A stretch of 64,000 nucleotides of DNA from Pseudarthrobacter equi (lineage in GTDB: Bacteria > Actinomycetota > Actinomycetes > Actinomycetales > Micrococcaceae), in contig NZ_LT629779.1 of assembly GCF_900105535.1 (NCBI RefSeq), positions 2,666,001 through 2,730,000 on the forward strand, read 5' to 3'. Below, one piece after another: positions 37,007-46,700 of the stretch. The notes beneath the pieces are model-generated. The model was not told the DNA's origin and did no database searches. It was given only the letters and a program-made list of their open reading frames with translations. The first letter of the stretch is position 1, and each line of letters opens with the position of its first letter. The translations under genes were made by a program, and so were the position numbers.

Positions 37007-38686
37007 TCAGGTCAGTCCGACGCGCCACCGGACCCGGGTCCCCATGCCCGGTTCGCTGTCTATGCTGCAGCTGCCGCCCAGCATCTCCGCCCTGTGCCGC
37101 ATGTTGGCGAGCCCGCTGGTCAGCGCCGGCTCTTCGAAGCCGCGGCCGTTGTCCGATATGACCAGCTCCACATCATCCGCGGACGCGGTCACCGCCACGC
37201 GGATGTCCGCAGCCCCGGAGTGCCGCGCGGCGTTGCTCAGGCCTTCGGACAGGACGGAGAGCAGGTGGCCGGCCACGTCCTCGCGGACGGTGTCGTCAAC
37301 AGGGCCGCTGAAGGCTACGTTGGGCACGACGGCGTAACCCCGGGATGTTTCTTCGGCCACCTTGAGGATGCGGCCGGTCAGCGGTTCCTGGTTGCCGCCG
37401 GTCCGCAACGAATAGATGGTGTCGCGGAGCTTCCGGATGGTGTCATCCAGCTCCGTGGTGACGGCGGCGATCCGTTCATGGGCCACCGGATCCGGTGTGT
37501 AGCGGCGGAGGCTCTGGATGCTCAGGCCTGCGGCGAACAGGCGCTGGATGACCAGGTCGTGCAAGTCGCGGGCTATCCGTTCCCTGTCCGTGAACAGAAG
37601 GTTCTGTTCACGGAGGGCGTGGACCCGGGCGAGGTCGAGCGCCAGCCCGATCCGGCTGCCGAACAACGCGCTGGACTCCACCTCTGCCTGGGTGAACGGG
37701 CCCGAACCCGACTGTCGGGCAAGGATCAGCACGCCGTTGTCACTTCCGCTGTGGCCAAGCGCGCAGACCAGTACCGGACCGAGCTTTTCGACCACACCGT
37801 CGTCAAAGACCTGCTGGGGATCCCGCACCATCACGGACTTTCCCGTCCTGATGACGTCGTCGACGACGCCGGAAGCTTTGATCTCCCGGCCCGCCTGCAG
37901 GCTCTGGACGCCCAGCGAGGAACGGCAGCGCAGGGCACCGTCACCGGCCGGCACAGCGATCACGGCGAGGGCTGAATCCGAAACCCGCAATGCGGTCTCC
38001 GACACCAGGTCCAGGTTCTCTGCGTCCCCGGGCCTGGGCGTGACAATCAGCCGGCTGCTCAGTTCCATCCCGGCTTCCAGCCACTTCTGCCGGCGCCTGC
38101 TGTCATCGAAATGGCGCGCATTCTGGATCGCCACGCCGGCAGCAGCCGCCAACGCCACAGCCAGGTCCTCATCCTCCGGCGTGAAATCCAGCCCGCCGGT
38201 CTTTTCCGTGAGGTAGAGGTTGCCGAAGACGACGTCGCGCACCCGCACGGGGACGCCGAGGAAGGTCTTCATGGGGGGATGGTTCTGGGGGAACCCGGAA
38301 GCGATGGGGTGCTGGCCCAGGTCGTGGAGGCGCAGCGGCCGCGGCTCCCGGATCAGCAGTCCCAGCACGCCGTGCCCGGTGGGCAGGTCCCCGATGGACC
38401 TGATGCCCTGCTCATCGATCCCCACGGTGATGAAGTGGCTGAGGCTGCGGTCCTCACCAATGACCCCCAGGGCGCCGTAGCGCGCACCCACCAGTTCGCA
38501 GGCCGAGCGCACAAGCCTGTCGAGCACGGTTTCGAGGCTGAGGTCTTCGGCCAGGCCCACGACGGCGGACAGCAGGCCGTTCATCCTGTCCTGGGTCTGC
38601 AGCAGTTCGTCGGCGCGGGAGACAAAGTCGCGGAGGAGGTCTTCGGCGCGCTCCCGCATGGGCGAACGCCACGGCTCAGTACTCAC
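37007..38686 (-). CDS. devS: DevS/DosS-type sensor histidine kinase (GAF-GAF-HisKA_3)
   Basis: 559 aa. GAF-A (about 45-190) contains RYGALGVIG, LPTGHGVLGLLI and NHPPMKTFLGVPVRVRDVVF, the region that in mycobacterial DevS holds the haem-binding His; GAF-B is at about 210-355. The phosphoacceptor is His376 in RIARDLHDLVIQRLF; the ATPase part has NAARHSG and DNGRGFEEP. I infer a haem-based oxygen or redox sensor that phosphorylates the DevR-type protein. The GTG start is 7 nt after AGGAGG. Its stop is 15 bp from the devR stop, in convergent orientation. Confidence 0.9.
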   Translation of the reverse strand: MSTEPWRSPMRERAEDLLRDFVSRADELLQTQDRMNGLLSAVVGLAEDLSLETVLDRLVRSACELVGARYGALGVIGEDRSLSHFITVGIDEQGIRSIGDLPTGHGVLGLLIREPRPLRLHDLGQHPIASGFPQNHPPMKTFLGVPVRVRDVVFGNLYLTEKTGGLDFTPEDEDLAVALAAAAGVAIQNARHFDDSRRRQKWLEAGMELSSRLIVTPRPGDAENLDLVSETALRVSDSALAVIAVPAGDGALRCRSSLGVQSLQAGREIKASGVVDDVIRTGKSVMVRDPQQVFDDGVVEKLGPVLVCALGHSGSDNGVLILARQSGSGPFTQAEVESSALFGSRIGLALDLARVHALREQNLLFTDRERIARDLHDLVIQRLFAAGLSIQSLRRYTPDPVAHERIAAVTTELDDTIRKLRDTIYSLRTGGNQEPLTGRILKVAEETSRGYAVVPNVAFSGPVDDTVREDVAGHLLSVLSEGLSNAARHSGAADIRVAVTASADDVELVISDNGRGFEEPALTSGLANMRHRAEMLGGSCSIDSEPGMGTRVRWRVGLT

Positions 38687-38865
38687 GTCGGACCTCCTGT
38701 TGAAGCGGCCCGCGCCATTGCAGGCTTCCAGCAGCTGTGCAGCGTCCAGGGTGATGCATCCCCGGCGGACCCGCCTGCGCCTGGGCACGCAACAGAGGGC
38801 TTGGCACCATCCTAGGAGAGGATCAAGGGGCGGGGAATGCCCGCAGCCCGCATAATTCACGCACC

Positions 38866-38879
38866 GGGACCTTCTTCCC
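38866..38879 (+). promoter_or_regulatory. Candidate DevR/DosR-type box with leaderless promoter
   Basis: GGGACCTTCTTCCC matches the DosR core at 11 of 14. Its centre is 42.5 bp before the ATG at 38915. TAAGCT (38903-38908) lies 6 nt before that ATG, giving a leaderless start. The 228-bp gap here between devS and the PPOX gene also holds the devS promoter region, in which I see no second box. Confidence 0.65.
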
Positions 38880-38914
38880 TACCCCGCCCGGATTCCCGGA
38901 CCTAAGCTACGGCC

Positions 38915-39373
38915 ATGGATACAGGTGCTGTGGAAGCGGAAGCGGAAATTCTGGGCGTTCATGACTGCTGGAAATACCTGCAGTCGACGCCGGTGTGCAG
39001 GATCGCCTTCCCGCACGGGGACACGGTCGAAATCCTTCCGGTCAACTTTGTTCCGAGCAACGGCACGGTGCTCATCCGCACCGGCGAGGGAACAACGCTG
39101 GATTCGCTGCCAGACGGCCAGGCCGTATCCCTGGAGGCCGACGGATTCAACCAGTACGGCACCATCGCCTGGAGCGTGGTGGTCAAAGGCCGCGCCGAGG
39201 CGGCGGACGACGCCGCGTCCCACCGGGAGGCCAGCGACGGCCGCCTGTCCCCCTGGCAAGCCGGGACCAAGGACCGACTGGTCCGCGTCACCCCCGCCGA
39301 CGTCACCGGGAGGCGGTTCGTCATCGCTCCCCCGTCGAGCTGGGCTCCGCAGGAACCTGCCGGCGAACGCTGA
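38915..39373 (+). CDS. Pyridoxamine 5'-phosphate oxidase-like (PPOX) FMN-binding-fold protein
   Basis: 152 aa. Split-barrel pattern: VCRIAFPHGDTVEILPVNFV, VLIRTGEGTTLDSLPDGQAV, SLEADGFNQYGTIAWSVVVK and C-terminal VTGRRFVIAPPSS. Small PPOX-like proteins are frequent in DosR regulons and may bind flavin or F420. The ATG is leaderless, 6 nt after TAAGCT. It heads an operon with a USP and a P-type ATPase. Two paralogues are at 54435 and 55041. Confidence 0.88.
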   Translation: MDTGAVEAEAEILGVHDCWKYLQSTPVCRIAFPHGDTVEILPVNFVPSNGTVLIRTGEGTTLDSLPDGQAVSLEADGFNQYGTIAWSVVVKGRAEAADDAASHREASDGRLSPWQAGTKDRLVRVTPADVTGRRFVIAPPSSWAPQEPAGER

Positions 39374-39432
39374 CTTTTCCGCTCACCCACACACATTCAT
39401 CCCCACCCAGGCACCCCCAAGGAAGGTCAGCC

Positions 39433-40299
39433 ATGGATACCACCAAGCCCATCGCCGTCGGCGTCACCGAGTCCGAAGCATCCCGGGCAGCCCTGGCATG
39501 GGCTGCGGCCCGCGCCACCCGGCTCCGTCTGCCGCTGGTGCTCCTGTCCGTCCTGGATGACCACTGGATGGCGGGCGAAGCGCTTGAGGCGCTCCCCTAC
39601 ATTGATGTGCTGCGCACCTCCGGGGAGGACCTGCTGAAGAACTCCGCCGACCGGATCCGCAGCCAGGAACCGGGCCTGGAGGTCTCGCACGAAATGCTGG
39701 AGGGCAGCATCGGCGCCTCCCTGGGCCGCTATTCCGGGAAAGCGGCGATGCTGGTTTTGGGCAGCAGCGGGCAATCCCGCGGTGCCATGACGGACCGGGC
39801 ACTGCAGGCGGCGGCGGTCGCCGATTGCCCGGTGGCCGTCATCGGCCCGGGGAAAGCTGATGGCCGCGGCATCGTGGTTGGCGTCGACGGGTCCGAACAG
39901 GCCACCCAGGCCGTGGCTTTCGCAGCCTCCGAGGCCGATGCGCTGGGTGAGGAGCTCACGGTCCTCTACGCCTTCACGGGTCCCAACCGGTGGATCAGGG
40001 CGGGGCTTCCGTCCGGCAGTTTCGCCCTGCACGTCATTGAGGAGGAGCAGGTGGTCCTCTCCGAGACTGTTGCCGGACTGCGCCAGGACTACCCCGGCCT
40101 GGCGGTGCACGATGTCCTCGAGACCGCCCTGGAACCCGCCGACGCGCTGCTCCGTGCCGGTGCCACAGCGAGGCTGCTGGTGCTGGGCAGCCGTGGCCGC
40201 GGCAGCTTCAGCAGGCTCCTGTTGGGGTCCACCGCCCACGCCGTCCTGGCCCAGCCGCCATGCCCCACCGTCATCACCAGGCTGAAGAAGCTGGCCTGA
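39433..40299 (+). CDS. Universal stress protein, two Usp domains
   Basis: 288 aa, the same length and design as 32587-33453. The N-terminal loop LGSSGQSRGAMTDRAL is degenerate; the C-terminal domain has [19 protein letters not shown] and the full ATP loop [19 protein letters not shown]. The ATG at 39433 follows aaggaagg. It lies 59 bp after the PPOX gene and overlaps the likely start of the CtpE-like ATPase by 40 bp, implying one transcript. Confidence 0.93.
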   Translation: MDTTKPIAVGVTESEASRAALAWAAARATRLRLPLVLLSVLDDHWMAGEALEALPYIDVLRTSGEDLLKNSADRIRSQEPGLEVSHEMLEGSIGASLGRYSGKAAMLVLGSSGQSRGAMTDRALQAAAVADCPVAVIGPGKADGRGIVVGVDGSEQATQAVAFAASEADALGEELTVLYAFTGPNRWIRAGLPSGSFALHVIEEEQVVLSETVAGLRQDYPGLAVHDVLETALEPADALLRAGATARLLVLGSRGRGSFSRLLLGSTAHAVLAQPPCPTVITRLKKLA

Positions 40300-42686
40300 G
40301 CTCGGCCGGGGTTGCGGAACGGACCGCCAGGGGCGAAACGAACAGCGTCCCCGCCGCCACCAGCCGCAGCCTGTGGGAGATCGTCCGGGCAAATGTTTTC
40401 ACCCTGTTCAATGGCATCGTGGCAGGCAGCTTCGTCCTGCTGTTCGTGCTTGGCCAGTGGCGGGATGCGCTCTTTGGCTTTTCCGCCCTGGGCAACGCCG
40501 TCATCGGCATCGTCCAGGAGTACCGGGCCAAGAAATCCCTTGACCACCTGGCAATCCTCCAGGCCGCCCGCAGCAGGGTCATACGGGATGGGGTCCCGCA
40601 GTGGATCCCGGCAGAAGACCTGGTCCCCGACGACGTCGTCCTGCTCAGCGCCGGAGACCAGGTTTCGGCGGACCTGCGGCTCCTCGACGACGGTTTCATC
40701 GAGGCGGACGAGTCGCTCCTGACCGGCGAATCGGAGCCGGTACCCAAATCCGCCGGAGCGGACCTGCTGTCCGGGTCGCTGATCCTCGCCGGCAGCGCGC
40801 GGGCGGTGGTAACCAGGGTTGGGGCAGGGACGTTCGCCGCGCGGCTCGCCGCCGAAGCGAAACGCTTCTCGCTCGTCACTTCCGAGATCCGGGCCGGCCT
40901 GGACAGGGTCCTCAAGGTCATCACCTGGCTGCTGCTCCCGACGGCGGCACTCGTCGCGAACGCACAGATCCAGGATGCGGGCGGCTGGGCCGGGGCCTTC
41001 AGTTCCGGCCGCTGGGTAACGGCTGCGGTGGGCGTGGTGGCGAGCCTGATTGCCATGATTCCCCTCGGCCTGGTCCTGCTGACCAGCATCGCCTTCGCGG
41101 CGGGCGGATTGCGGCTCTCCCGGCAGATGGTCCTGGTCCAGGAACTGGCAGCCGTGGAGATACTGGCCCGGGTTGATGTCCTGTGCCTGGACAAGACCGG
41201 AACCTTGTCCACGGGTGCCATCGCTTTTGACGCGCTCCACGATGCCGGGATGCCACCAGCCGAGGGATGGAAGGATGCGCTGGCGTGGTTTGGAGCCAGG
41301 CCCGAAGCCAGCACCACGGCAGCGGCCATCGGGGCCGCCTTCCCCGGGGACGGACTGCTGGCCGAATCCTCGTCCGTGCCATTCGACTCAACCAGGAAAT
41401 GGAGTTCGGTCACCTTTCCCTCCGCGGGCGGTGCCGGAGGCAGCTGGGTGCTGGGGGCTCCCAGTGCCGTCCTGGGAGCATCAGCCCTGCTGGGTGAGGC
41501 GCACCGGAGGGCCAATGCCCTGGCCGCCACGGGGCTGCGGACACTCGCACTGGCGCACGTGCCCGGTTCCCTGCCACCGGGCGCGGCAGAGGGTGGTGGC
41601 CTCCCTGACACCCTTGAACCGGAATTGCTGCTGACCTTCCGCGAAGACATCCGGAAGGATGCGGCGGCCACGCTCGACTACTTCCGGGGCCAGGGAGTCA
41701 CCCTCAAGATCATCTCCGGCGACGACCCCCGCACAGTGGCCGTCCTGGCCCGCACCATGGGAATGGGTGGTACCGGAGCCTGCGATGCCCGCACCCTTCC
41801 CACAAACCCTGCCCTCCTGGAGCAGGCCATGGAGGACTACGACGTCTTTGGCAGCGTCACCCCGGCGCAGAAGCGCGACATGGTGCAGGCACTGCAGCGG
41901 CGCGGCCACACTGTGGCGATGACCGGGGACGGCGTCAACGACGTCCTTGCGCTCAAGGAGGCCGATCTGGGGATCGCCATGGACACGGCATCGCCGGCGA
42001 CGAAGGCAGTGGCCCGGCTGGTGCTCCTGGACGGCCGCTTCGACAGATTGCCGGCGGTTGTTGCAGAGGGACGGCGGGCCATCAGCAACGTGGGGCGGGT
42101 CTCCGTGGTCTTCCTCAGCAAGGCGGTCTACATCACCGCCATCTCCCTCGTCTTCGCGCTGCTCCTGTGGCCGTTCCCGTTCCTGCCGCGGCAGCTGTCC
42201 ATCCTCGATGGCCTGACCATCGGGCTCCCCGGGTTCTTCCTGGCCTTGCAGCCCGGCGGAGAGCGGTACACGCCGGGCTTTCTGAGACGGTCCCTGTCTT
42301 TTTCGCTGCCCGCAGGACTGTGCGCAGCCCTGTGCGTGGCCGGAGTCAGCGGGTACGCGGGCACCATCGGCCTGGCGGGAACAGCTGCCGGCCAGTCTGC
42401 TGCCATCATCACCCTTGCCCTGCTGGCATCGTGGATCCTGGTCACGGCGTCGCGCCCGCTCACCTGGACGAAGGGATTGATCCTTGCGGGTATGTACGCC
42501 GGCCTTTTCGTGCTGTTCACCGTACCTCCGGCCACCGAATTCCTCCGGCTTCAGTGGCCGCCACCGGACCTTCTGGCAGTATCGGCCGCCACCGGCATGG
42601 CAGGCAGCGCGGCGGTCCAGGCGTTCGCGGCACTGCAGCGGAGGTGCCCGCCGCGCCAGGCGCCCAGAGCAAGGGAGTCTTCGTAA
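40260..42686 (+). CDS. CtpE-like P-type ATPase (variant M4 motif)
   Basis: 808 aa. Resembles mycobacterial CtpE: N-terminal GLSSAGVAERTARGETNSVP, actuator motif LLTGESEP, phosphorylation site Asp311 in LDKTGTLS, and TGDGVNDVLALKEADLG. About ten membrane helices. CtpE is a calcium importer, but here the M4 motif MIPLGLVLLTS has Leu269 in place of the ion-binding Glu (PEGL), so transport may differ. The only start codon that covers the conserved N-terminus is ATG 40260, which overlaps the USP; a CTG at 40296 is an alternative. Third gene of the PPOX-USP-ATPase operon. Confidence 0.88.
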   Translation: MPHRHHQAEEAGLSSAGVAERTARGETNSVPAATSRSLWEIVRANVFTLFNGIVAGSFVLLFVLGQWRDALFGFSALGNAVIGIVQEYRAKKSLDHLAILQAARSRVIRDGVPQWIPAEDLVPDDVVLLSAGDQVSADLRLLDDGFIEADESLLTGESEPVPKSAGADLLSGSLILAGSARAVVTRVGAGTFAARLAAEAKRFSLVTSEIRAGLDRVLKVITWLLLPTAALVANAQIQDAGGWAGAFSSGRWVTAAVGVVASLIAMIPLGLVLLTSIAFAAGGLRLSRQMVLVQELAAVEILARVDVLCLDKTGTLSTGAIAFDALHDAGMPPAEGWKDALAWFGARPEASTTAAAIGAAFPGDGLLAESSSVPFDSTRKWSSVTFPSAGGAGGSWVLGAPSAVLGASALLGEAHRRANALAATGLRTLALAHVPGSLPPGAAEGGGLPDTLEPELLLTFREDIRKDAAATLDYFRGQGVTLKIISGDDPRTVAVLARTMGMGGTGACDARTLPTNPALLEQAMEDYDVFGSVTPAQKRDMVQALQRRGHTVAMTGDGVNDVLALKEADLGIAMDTASPATKAVARLVLLDGRFDRLPAVVAEGRRAISNVGRVSVVFLSKAVYITAISLVFALLLWPFPFLPRQLSILDGLTIGLPGFFLALQPGGERYTPGFLRRSLSFSLPAGLCAALCVAGVSGYAGTIGLAGTAAGQSAAIITLALLASWILVTASRPLTWTKGLILAGMYAGLFVLFTVPPATEFLRLQWPPPDLLAVSAATGMAGSAAVQAFAALQRRCPPRQAPRARESS

Positions 42687-42693
42687 CCGGCGT

Positions 42694-43719
42694 TCAGCCG
42701 AACAGGACAGCTGCCTCCAGGTACCGTTCCTCGGGTACCAGCTTCAGTGTTCCGAGGGCCTCCTCCAGCCCCACGGGCACAATGTCTGTGCCCCGCAGGG
42801 CCACCATGGTCCCCCACCTGCCGTTGGCCGCAGCGTCCACGGCGGCGATGCCCAGCCTGGTGGCGAGCACCCTGTCGTAGGCAGTCGGCTCGCCGCCGCG
42901 CTGGATGTGTCCGAGGACGGTGGCCCGGGTCTCGAGGCCGGTCATGAGCTGCAGTTCCTCTTCAAGCAGGCGCCCGATACCTCCGAGCCGGGGCCGGCCG
43001 AACGTGTCCAGGCCACGGGGAGCGTACGGTGCCGCCTGTCCGGTGGGGGTGAACGCCTCGGCTACAACCACCAACGGTGCCCGCCCGCGGCCGTGGGCGG
43101 ACATAACCCAGGCGGCAACCTGGTCCAGCGTCACGGGATGTTCCGGGATCAGGATGGCATGGGCGCCGGCGGCCATGCCGGCGTGCAAGGCAATCCATCC
43201 GGCGTTGCGTCCCATCACCTCCGCCACCATGCACCGGTGGTGCGATTCCCCGGTGGTCCGCAGCCTGTCGATGGCTTCCGTTGCCGTCTGGACCGCCGAG
43301 TCGAAGCCGAAGGTGTAATCAGTGGCGCCGAGATCGTTGTCGATGGTTTTGGGGACGCCAATGACCTGCAGTCCCTGGCTGCACAGTTCCCTGGCGGCGG
43401 CCAGGGTTCCCTCGCCGCCGATGGCAATGAGCCCGTCCAGGCCGTTGCGCCGGAACCCTGCCCGGACACGGTCCACCCCACCGTGGCTAAGCGGGTTGGT
43501 CCGGGACGTTCCGAGGATTGTGCCGCCCCGGCGCGAGATGCCGCGGACGCTGTGCCGGGGCAGGGGCACTACGTCCTGTTCCAGGAGTCCCCGCCAGCCG
43601 TCCCTGAACCCCATGAACCCGCAGCCGTGGACGATTTCTCCGGCGAGCACAGCCCCGCGGATCACGGCATTCACGCCCGGACAGTCGCCTCCACTGGTGA
43701 GGATGCCGAGGCGCCTCAT
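42694..43719 (-). CDS. pfkA: 6-phosphofructokinase (PfkA type, mixed ATP/PPi signature)
   Basis: 341 aa. ILTSGGDCPGVNAVI at the N-terminus, GGEGTLAAA for nucleotide binding, and PKTIDNDL for substrate. The Gly after Glu in GGEGT is the ATP-type residue, while the Lys in PKTIDND is the residue of PPi enzymes; this combination occurs in ATP-dependent group III PFKs. It phosphorylates fructose 6-phosphate. The ATG overlaps the stop of the HAD-GH65 gene in ATGA, so it is the last gene of the ppsA operon. Its stop is 7 bp from that of the convergent ATPase. Confidence 0.93.
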   Translation of the reverse strand: MRRLGILTSGGDCPGVNAVIRGAVLAGEIVHGCGFMGFRDGWRGLLEQDVVPLPRHSVRGISRRGGTILGTSRTNPLSHGGVDRVRAGFRRNGLDGLIAIGGEGTLAAARELCSQGLQVIGVPKTIDNDLGATDYTFGFDSAVQTATEAIDRLRTTGESHHRCMVAEVMGRNAGWIALHAGMAAGAHAILIPEHPVTLDQVAAWVMSAHGRGRAPLVVVAEAFTPTGQAAPYAPRGLDTFGRPRLGGIGRLLEEELQLMTGLETRATVLGHIQRGGEPTAYDRVLATRLGIAAVDAAANGRWGTMVALRGTDIVPVGLEEALGTLKLVPEERYLEAAVLFG

Positions 43720-46700
43720 GGCACGGCCGGATCCGCGGCGGCCGCCAGCCGGAAGTTGCCGGCCTGGCCCGGCATCAGGGTTGTATCCCTGCCGTTGACC
43801 CGCACGCCGATGGGCTCGGCGTCCCCGGGTGCCGACACCACATGAAGGTGCCCGCCCCTGAGCCTGATGTTCAGGTGGTGCCCCCGGTACCGGATGTTGA
43901 AGGCGACGCTCCGGAGTCCCGTGGGCATACTGGGTGCGAAAACGATGGTCTCCCCGCTGAGCCTCAGCCCGGCGAAGCTGCGCTGGATGACGTCCACTGT
44001 CCCGGCCATCGCGCCCAGGTGGATTCCCGCCCTGGTGGTGCCGTGCTGGGTGTCGTCCAGGTCGGCGTCGAGCGCTTCACGGAAGCTGTCCCACGCCCTG
44101 TCAGCGTCGAGTGCGGCGAGGACTGAGGCATGCGCCACCCGGCTCAGGGTGGAGCCGTGGGCTGTGCGGCCAAGGTAGTACTCGATGGTCAGGTTCAGCT
44201 GCTCCGCGGTGAACGTGTAGCCCAGCTCGGCCAGGAGTCCGGTCAGTCCTTCCTGGCCCAGGAGGTAGGGAAGCATCAGGACATCGGCCTGCTTGGCGAG
44301 CTTGTACCGGTTGGTGTCATCGCCCTCGGCCTCCAGGATGAGGTCCAGCCGCTCGATGCTGTCATAGGTTTCCCGGTAGCGGTCCCAGTCCAGCTCGCTG
44401 AGCTGCGCGTAGCCGGCGAACTGGCTGATGACGCCGTCGGCATGGAACGGCACGAAGAACGCCCGGCCCACGTGCTCCCAGCCGGCGGCCTCGTCGGCGC
44501 TGATGCCCAGCCTCGCAGCCAGCTCAGCCCGTTCTTCGCCCTGGAAGATGGCAGCGATGTCCGCCGCCCGCAGGCAGGCCCAGGCAGCCATCACGTTGGT
44601 ATAGGCGTTGTCGTCCAGCCCCGGCTCAGGGTTTCCGGGATACCGGGTGTGGTATTCGTCAGGCCCCACCACGCCCCTGAGGTGGTAGCGGGAGGTGTCC
44701 TGGCTGAACTCCGCACGGGAGGCGAAGAACCGGGCAACGTCGATGACCAGTTCGGCGCCCCGCCTGAGCAGCCATGGCTTGTCGTTGGTGGCCTGGTAGT
44801 ACTGCCAGGCGTTGAAGGCCACTGCCAGTCCGGCGTGCAGCTGCAGGTGCGAGTAGTCACGGACCCACCGGCCCGAGCGGTCGTTGTAGAGCCAGGTGGG
44901 CGTCTCCTCGGTCCCGTCGCTTCCGCTCTGCCAGGGAAACATTGCCCCGAAGCAGCCCGCCAGTGCGGCGGCATGCCGTGCGGCGGGCAGCCGGCGCCAC
45001 CGGTAGTCGATCAGGGCGCGTGCCACGTCGGGCGTGCGCAGCGTTACCAGTGGCAGCACGAACAACTCATCCCAGAAAACGTGGCCGCGGTACCCCTCGC
45101 CGTGGAGCCCGCGGGCAGTGACGCCGGCATCCAGTTCAGCCGTGTGGCGGGTCAGGGTTTGCAGGACATGGAAGATATGGAGGTTCAGGACCAGCCGCAC
45201 CTGCCCTGGCGCGTCCATCTCCACCAGGTAGGGCGCCAACTCCCGGCGCCAGGCGTCGAGGTGGGCGGCCAGCAGCGCACCGGGGTCATCGCCAGCGCGC
45301 CGCAGCACCCACCGCGCTGCGGAGGCCGGGGACGAGATGGCGCGGTCCCGGGAGGTCACCACGGCCACAACCTTGGTGACTGTTGACGGATTCCCGTCCG
45401 CGAGCGCCATCCGGAAGGACCGGTAGTGGAACGCCCCGTCCCGGCCTTCGGCAGCCCCAGGCGCGATGCCGGCTCCCAGGGTGCGGAAGGCCACGGCGAT
45501 CCGCACCAGGCTTTGCGTCGTTTCGGCCTCGACGACGGAGATGCCGTCGTCCGGGAGGTCACCGGGTACGTCCCCGGGGGCTGTGCGCTCGCCGGTGCGG
45601 TCCGCCAGGTGGACCCCGGGACCGGCCGCCGGGCCGGGAATGTTGGCGTTCCGGACCCCGGCGTTCACTCCGCTGCGTACCTCCACCGTGCCGCTCCAGC
45701 CCAGCGGCGTCACCTGCATGTCCAGCACCAGCAGATGCGGCTCGGCCATGGACGCGAAGCGGGCCTGGACCACCTCCAACCGTTTACCGTCGGCAGTTTC
45801 GAGCAGCAGGCGCCGCTCCAGCACCGCCCTGCGCAGATCCAGCGAGCGCCGCTCAAGCAGGAGGGTCATTCCCCCGGCGGACCACCACCGGCCGCCTTCC
45901 AGCCTCAGGTCGAGGGGAAGGCAGTCCGGAGCGTTGACCAGGTGCTCCTCTACTACCGTCTCTCCGCCTGCTTCCGCTTCGGCCCTGTTGTACACGCCGG
46001 CAAGGTACATGCCGGCGTAGCTGGCCGGGCCGCCTTCTGCGGCTGCACCCCGGACTGCGAGGTAGCCGTTGCCCAGTGTGGTGAGCGCTTCCCGGTGCCC
46101 TTCGTGGTCGGCGTCGAATCCTTCGAAGACCAGGTGCCAGGGATCGCCCAGCACCAGTCCCAGGTCCAGTTCCCCCACGTCGTTCAGGACCGCACCGGCA
46201 CCTGCAGCTTCAAGACCCCGCCGGGTGCCGCTGCGGTCAATGCCCACCACCAGGCCGAATCCGCCCCGCCGCGCGGCCTGGACGCCGGCCACCGAGTCCT
46301 CGATGACCACGGCGTGGGACGGTGGAACGCCCAGCCGAAATGCGGCGGCCAGGAAGACGTCGGGGGCGGGTTTGCCCCGCAGCCCAAGCTTGGCCGCGGC
46401 TGTTCCGTCCAGGATGACGCTGAAGAGGTCCGCGATGCCGGCTGCATCCAGGACGAAGGACGCGTTGCGGCTGGACGTCACCACGCCCGTGGGCACCCCG
46501 GCGTCCGCCAGCCGGCGCAAAAGCTGCATGGTGCCGGGGTAGCTTTGGACGCCGTCCCTGCGCAGGTGTTCGAGGAACAACCGGTTTTTCAGGGCCCCGA
46601 GTCCGTAGGCCGTCCAGGCGCCGGACTGGTCGTGGTCCGTTCCCCGGTCCACCGCTACTCCCCTGGCGGCCAGGAACTTCATGACGCCCTCTTCCCGGGG

